Positions 60,559-64,000 of a stretch of 64,000 nucleotides of DNA are shown in pieces. The notes under the pieces were generated by a model. That model saw only the letters and a list, made by a program, of their open reading frames with translations, was not told the DNA's origin and ran no database searches. Source of the stretch: an uncultured Acetatifactor sp. (GTDB lineage Bacteria > Bacillota > Clostridia > Lachnospirales > Lachnospiraceae); assembly GCA_910577235.1 (NCBI GenBank), contig CAJTMX010000001.1:161783-225782 (forward strand), read 5' to 3'. The translations under genes were made by a program, and so were the position numbers. The first letter of the stretch is position 1. Each line of letters starts with the position of its first letter.

Positions 60559-60972
60559 ATGGGCGCAAATGAGGATAAGACCAAATTTTCCATACGGGTG
60601 GATACCAGGCTTCTGGAACTGGCCGACTCCTGCATCAGGGACGGCACAGCCAGGAACCGCACGGAACTGATCGGGGATGCGCTGCGGTTCTACCTGGGCT
60701 ACCTCATGGCGGGGAAGGCGGAGGATTACCTGCTCCAGTCCTTATCCTCCGCCGTGGCCGGAACGGTGCAGGACAGCGAGAACCGCCTGGCCCGTATGGA
60801 CTTTAAGATCGCGGTGGAGCTTTCCAAGCTGTCCCAGGTCATCGCATACACCCATGACGTGGATGAGGAATCACTGAATCGCCTCCATGCAAAGTGTGTG
60901 GAGGAAGTGAAGCGCATCAACGGCGCAGTAGAGTTCGAGGATGCGTACAGGTACCAGAGGCGGGAAAACTGA
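60559..60972 (+). CDS. Ribbon-helix-helix protein, relaxase accessory
   Basis: A 137-residue protein; ATG 60559 follows AAGGAGGG. The RHH unit is KFSIRVDTRLLELADSCIRD with RNRTELIGDALRFYL near residues 8-45. The rest is helical. MobC-type or NikA-type RHH proteins bind oriT and load the relaxase encoded next, 48 bases downstream. This gene pair and the non-coding region before it form a typical mobilization module. Confidence 0.75.
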   Translation: MGANEDKTKFSIRVDTRLLELADSCIRDGTARNRTELIGDALRFYLGYLMAGKAEDYLLQSLSSAVAGTVQDSENRLARMDFKIAVELSKLSQVIAYTHDVDEESLNRLHAKCVEEVKRINGAVEFEDAYRYQRREN

Positions 60973-61020
60973 CGGCGGAAAAATAACAGCCGGATCTGAA
61001 TGCAAAGGAGTGGTGGCATC

Positions 61021-63978
61021 ATGCCAAAAATAATTTTTACCTCCCGCTACCTGCGGGATGCGCCTCCGGCACAGCTGGAGAATTATGTCCGTTACGTCAG
61101 CACCCGCGAGGGCGTGGAGAAAGTGGAGGGGAGCAGGCAAAACCTCCCCTCCACGGCACAGCAGAAAGACCTGATCCGCCAGATCGTCCGTGACTTCCCG
61201 TCCGCAAAAGGGATGCTGGAGTACGCGGACTTTTTGCTGCACCCAACCATGGGGAACGCATCGGAATTCATCTCCTGCGCCATGGAGCAGAACCTGGATC
61301 TCATTGGCAAGCGGGAGAACTATGTGGACTACATCGCAAACCGTCCCAGGGTGGAACGTCTGGGGGACCACGGCCTGTTTACGGACGCAGGAAAAGCGGT
61401 GGTGTTGAAACAGGTGCAGGAGGAAGTGACGGGGCATAAGGGTCCGGTCTGGACCCACGTCATCTCCCTGCGGCGGGAGGATGCCGCAAGGCTCGGCTAT
61501 GACAGCGCCGCACAGTGGATGGCGCTACTGCGCTCCAAGCGGGCAATGCTCTGCAGATATATGAAGATCGACAGCGCCAGCCTGCGCTGGTATGCCGCAT
61601 TCCACAACGAGGGGCACCATCCCCATGTCCACCTGATGGTCTATTCCGCAAAGGACAATGACGGATACCTGACGGAAAAATCCATTGAGACCATGCGCTC
61701 GGAACTGGCGCACGATATCTTCCGGCAGGACTTCGCGCACATCTATGAAAAGCAGAACCAGGCCCGCGCGGATCTGAAAAAAGGCGCCGCGGATGTGGTG
61801 CAGGGGATGATGGATGCGCTGCGCCAAAGCACGGTGGCGAGTGCGGAGATTGAAAAAATGATGGTGCAACTGGCAGGGCGCCTGCGGAACACGGGCGGGA
61901 AAAAAGTGTACGGCTACCTGAAACGGGATGTGAAGAACCTGGTAGACCGGATCGTGGACGAGCTGGCAAAAGATGAAAGGATAGATGCGCTGTACCGGGC
62001 GTGGGGGAAATGGCAGGATGAGATCCTGTCCACTTACCAGAACAACCTGCCGCCCCTGCCGCCGCTGTCCGGCCAGCCCCAATTCAAGAGCCTGAAAAAC
62101 ATGGTGATCGCAGAGGCGCTGAAGCTGGGCAGTGGAAATTTTATTTTTGAGGATGAGGCAGCACCTGATCAGGAGGAACCGGAGGACGGGGAAAGGCTGT
62201 TCCTGGACGGGGCGGAGCTGCCGGATGGGGAAGGCGTCACTGATCAGTTCCCGGAGGATGCTCCTGACTGGTTTCCGGGGAACGTCCCTGACTGGCTCAT
62301 GGAGGATGTGGACGGAGCCAGGACACCTGAAGATGGGGCTGCGGAAAGGGGATCACCGAAGGGTGACAGGGGCATCCCGGCCTTTTATGCGGAATGGAAC
62401 AAAGACTATAAGCTGGCCCGCCGGTACCTCTATGGGGAAAAAGATACGGGGCAGGATTTCACAAAAGCACTTTCCCTGTTCCGGCAGGAAGCGGAGAACG
62501 GGAACGCCCTGGCGATGCACGACCTGGGCAGGATGTGTGCGGACGGCCTTGGGCAGGATGCCGACCAGGATGCGGCGCAGGAATGGTATGCCAAAGCGCT
62601 GGAGGCTTTCCATGGGGCAGAAAAGAAAGCAAAGGAACGGAAACGTCCCTACCTGCAGTACCGCATCGGGAAAATGTATGCCGCCGGCCTTGGCACCGGG
62701 CAGGACTATGGGGCAGCGGCCCGGTGGCTGGCACAGGCGGCGGGGGCAGGGTATAAGTATGCGCAGTATTCCCTTGCGGGGCTTTACCGCCGTGGGCAGG
62801 GTGTGGCGCAGGATAACGTGCAGGCGTTCCTCCTGTATGGACGCTCCGCAGGAAAAGGCAACCCCTATGCGGATTACGAACTGGCAAAAATGTACCGGGA
62901 CGGCATAGGAACGCAGAAAGACGGCACACAGGCGGGGGCGCATTTCCAGAATGCGTTTGGCGGCTTCCTGAAGCTGGAGGCGAAAGGCGGCGATGATAAG
63001 CTGCAGTACCGCCTGGGGCAGATGCTGCACACCGGTACGGGAACCGAAAGGGATGACGGGGCGGCTGCAGCCTATTGGGAGCGTGCGGCGAAGCTGGGTA
63101 ACGTCCATGCGCAGTATGCCCTTGGAAAGCTGTGGCTGGAAACCGGGGGCGGCAATCCTGCGCAGGCTGTCAGATGGATCACAAAGGCGGCGGAGGCGGG
63201 AAATGCCGCCGCCCAATATACCCTGGGGAAACTCTTCCTGTCCGGGGAGATTGTGGAGAAGGACGCTGCAAGGGCGGTGGAGCTGTTCACCTTATCGGCG
63301 GGACAGGGAAATGATCATGCGGCGTACTGTCTGGGGCGGCTTTACCTTTCCGGGGAAGAAATCCCAGGGGATACGGCGGAGGCCGTCTGCTGGCTGACGC
63401 TTTCCGCAGAAAAGGGAAACCAATATGCGCAGTACGCATTGGGAAAACTGTACCTTTCTGGGGAGGACATCCCCAGGGATGTGGAAAAGGGCATTTACTG
63501 GCTGGAGCGGTCCGCAAATCAGGGAAACCAATATGCGCAGTACGCATTGGGAAAGCTGTACCTTTCCGGGGAGGATATTTCCAGGGACGTGGAAAAAGCC
63601 ATTTACTGGCTGGAGCAGTCGGCAGGGCAGGGGAACCAATACGCACAGTATGCCTTGGGGAAACTGTACCTCTGCGGAAAAGACGTTCCCTGCGACAGGG
63701 ACAAAGCCACAGCCTACCTGCAGGCAGCTGCGGAACAGGGAAACATCTATGCGGCGTTCCTGCTGGAGCACATGGACTCATTCCGGGACCCCGACCTGTT
63801 CCTTGCGACAACCCGCCTGATGCACCGTCTGGAAAAGCTGTTCCGTGAGGATGTACACAGAGCCGCAGGGGGCAGCCCGTTCCACATCGACCGAAAACGC
63901 CGCCGCAGACTCTCGGAGAAGAAGCAGGCCCAGGGTCACAAGAGGGACGACAGGGAGCCTGTGCAGCAACAGATCTGA
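61021..63978 (+). CDS. MobP-type relaxase fused to Sel1-like repeats
   Basis: A 985-residue protein. The relaxase part (residues ~1-350) starts PKIIFTSRYLRDAPPAQLEN and has the three-histidine motif in FHNEGHHPHVHLMVYSAKDN near residue 198; a catalytic Tyr is likely the early YVRYVS or a nearby residue. A linker with acidic text (EEPEDGERLFLDGAELP) follows. From about residue 465 on there are Sel1-like repeats of 36 residues (YAQYALGKLYLSGEDIPRDV-type). Three copies at 63421, 63529 and 63637 are exactly 108 bases apart and nearly identical. It nicks oriT and leads the strand into the channel. Confidence 0.88.
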   Translation: MPKIIFTSRYLRDAPPAQLENYVRYVSTREGVEKVEGSRQNLPSTAQQKDLIRQIVRDFPSAKGMLEYADFLLHPTMGNASEFISCAMEQNLDLIGKRENYVDYIANRPRVERLGDHGLFTDAGKAVVLKQVQEEVTGHKGPVWTHVISLRREDAARLGYDSAAQWMALLRSKRAMLCRYMKIDSASLRWYAAFHNEGHHPHVHLMVYSAKDNDGYLTEKSIETMRSELAHDIFRQDFAHIYEKQNQARADLKKGAADVVQGMMDALRQSTVASAEIEKMMVQLAGRLRNTGGKKVYGYLKRDVKNLVDRIVDELAKDERIDALYRAWGKWQDEILSTYQNNLPPLPPLSGQPQFKSLKNMVIAEALKLGSGNFIFEDEAAPDQEEPEDGERLFLDGAELPDGEGVTDQFPEDAPDWFPGNVPDWLMEDVDGARTPEDGAAERGSPKGDRGIPAFYAEWNKDYKLARRYLYGEKDTGQDFTKALSLFRQEAENGNALAMHDLGRMCADGLGQDADQDAAQEWYAKALEAFHGAEKKAKERKRPYLQYRIGKMYAAGLGTGQDYGAAARWLAQAAGAGYKYAQYSLAGLYRRGQGVAQDNVQAFLLYGRSAGKGNPYADYELAKMYRDGIGTQKDGTQAGAHFQNAFGGFLKLEAKGGDDKLQYRLGQMLHTGTGTERDDGAAAAYWERAAKLGNVHAQYALGKLWLETGGGNPAQAVRWITKAAEAGNAAAQYTLGKLFLSGEIVEKDAARAVELFTLSAGQGNDHAAYCLGRLYLSGEEIPGDTAEAVCWLTLSAEKGNQYAQYALGKLYLSGEDIPRDVEKGIYWLERSANQGNQYAQYALGKLYLSGEDISRDVEKAIYWLEQSAGQGNQYAQYALGKLYLCGKDVPCDRDKATAYLQAAAEQGNIYAAFLLEHMDSFRDPDLFLATTRLMHRLEKLFREDVHRAAGGSPFHIDRKRRRRLSEKKQAQGHKRDDREPVQQQI
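63421..63744 (+). repeat. Three near-identical 108-base coding repeats (Sel1 units)
   Basis: Units start at 63421, 63529 and 63637 with CAATATGCGCAGTACGCATT (third copy diverged). They encode consecutive 36-residue Sel1 repeats of the relaxase. Such high identity suggests recent tandem duplication and possible copy-number change. Confidence 0.8.
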
Positions 63979-64000
63979 TCCGGCCCAGGGAGATTATTTA

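Larger units (their letters stand above)
26507..64000. mobile_element. Integrative and conjugative element, left part (right end outside window)
   Basis: From the break in bceA to the end of the window nearly every gene lies on the plus strand, GC is higher than before, and the content is conjugative: antirestriction proteins, methyltransferases, Tad pilus genes, T4SS genes (VirB2-, B3-, B4- and B6-like), a peptidoglycan hydrolase and a relaxase. No integrase, excisionase, coupling protein or replication gene is seen, so these must lie to the right of 64000. The host's bceB and the rest of bceA should reappear after the right end. Confidence 0.9.

Noticed and set aside
63421..63744. Regular 108-base repeats, considered as a CRISPR array
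   Set aside because: Spacing is a multiple of three, the repeats are continuous with no unique spacers, and they encode Sel1 units in the relaxase frame.
1..64000. tRNA, rRNA, CRISPR arrays and diversity-generating retroelements
   Set aside because: Looked for on both strands by eye; no cloverleaf, rRNA core sequence, regular spacer array or reverse transcriptase motif was found.
26507..64000. Possibility that the large element is a prophage
   Set aside because: Methyltransferase, DUF7768-like and NlpC genes also occur in phages, but there is no capsid, portal, terminase or tail gene, while VirB4, VirB6 and a relaxase are present.

Overview
The window looks like chromosomal DNA of a moderately GC-rich Clostridia/Lachnospiraceae-type Firmicute. 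The evidence is strong GGAGG ribosome sites throughout, frequent GTG/TTG starts, a BceRS/BceAB-type module, SpoVG and AbrB-like proteins, and many families otherwise seen on clostridial integrative elements. All family names come from reading the sequence and recalling family patterns; no search was run.

Layout. (1) 1-2638 is core chromosome: a metallopeptidase cut by the window edge, a MarR regulator, a TSUP anion exporter, and an AraC regulator broken by an insertion. (2) About 2639-8975 is an AT-richer graveyard of mobile DNA: a Tn4451-like mobilizable element with a 3'-truncated large serine recombinase, a relaxase with its catalytic middle deleted and a probable oriT hairpin, plus cargo (CPBP protease, DUF3795 remnant, P-loop kinase) and fragments of a TnpW-like gene and a GHKL kinase. 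(3) 9004-26506 is chromosome again: DUF362 protein, GNAT, a Ca2+/Na+ antiporter behind a probable yybP-ykoY riboswitch, a split chromate transporter, Nudix, a GNAT toxin-like pair, a uracil-DNA-glycosylase-superfamily enzyme, radical SAM/B12 enzyme, CAP-domain lipoprotein, HD hydrolase, ABC exporter, and a Bce-type two-component system followed by bceA.

(4) From about 26507 to beyond 64000 is one long, same-strand, GC-rich integrative and conjugative element (ICE) inserted into bceA exactly at the codons of the Walker B motif. Its left part carries small ICE proteins, two ArdA-like antirestriction proteins, a D12 adenine methyltransferase, AbrB, YodL-like and SpoVG proteins. The middle (35882-43978) is a complete Tad/type IVc pilus cassette: two prepilin-like proteins, prepilin peptidase, CpaB, CpaE/MinD-like ATPase, CpaF/TadA, TadB, TadC and a TadE-like protein. 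It runs straight into a T4SS set: DUF6550, a large secreted protein, a VirB2-like pilin (DUF3852), VirB6/TrbL, VirB3-like, a VirB4-N-like protein, VirB4 and an NlpC/P60 hydrolase. A cytosine methyltransferase, a Fic protein cassette and an amidoligase/gamma-glutamylcyclotransferase pair are interleaved. The element then shows a probable oriT, a ribbon-helix-helix accessory protein and a relaxase fused to Sel1 repeats. The integrase, coupling protein (VirD4/TcpA) and right end are not in the window.

The most interesting reading is a conjugation machine that combines a Tad pilus with a minimal VirB system. The two small Tad-region proteins share an EGYVD motif that fits a prepilin peptidase site with Asp at +5. 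Other points worth checking are a dual-coding overlap inside the cytosine methyltransferase, an ATA (non-canonical) apparent start on the adenine methyltransferase, and a self-contained Fic cassette that splits the T4SS operon.
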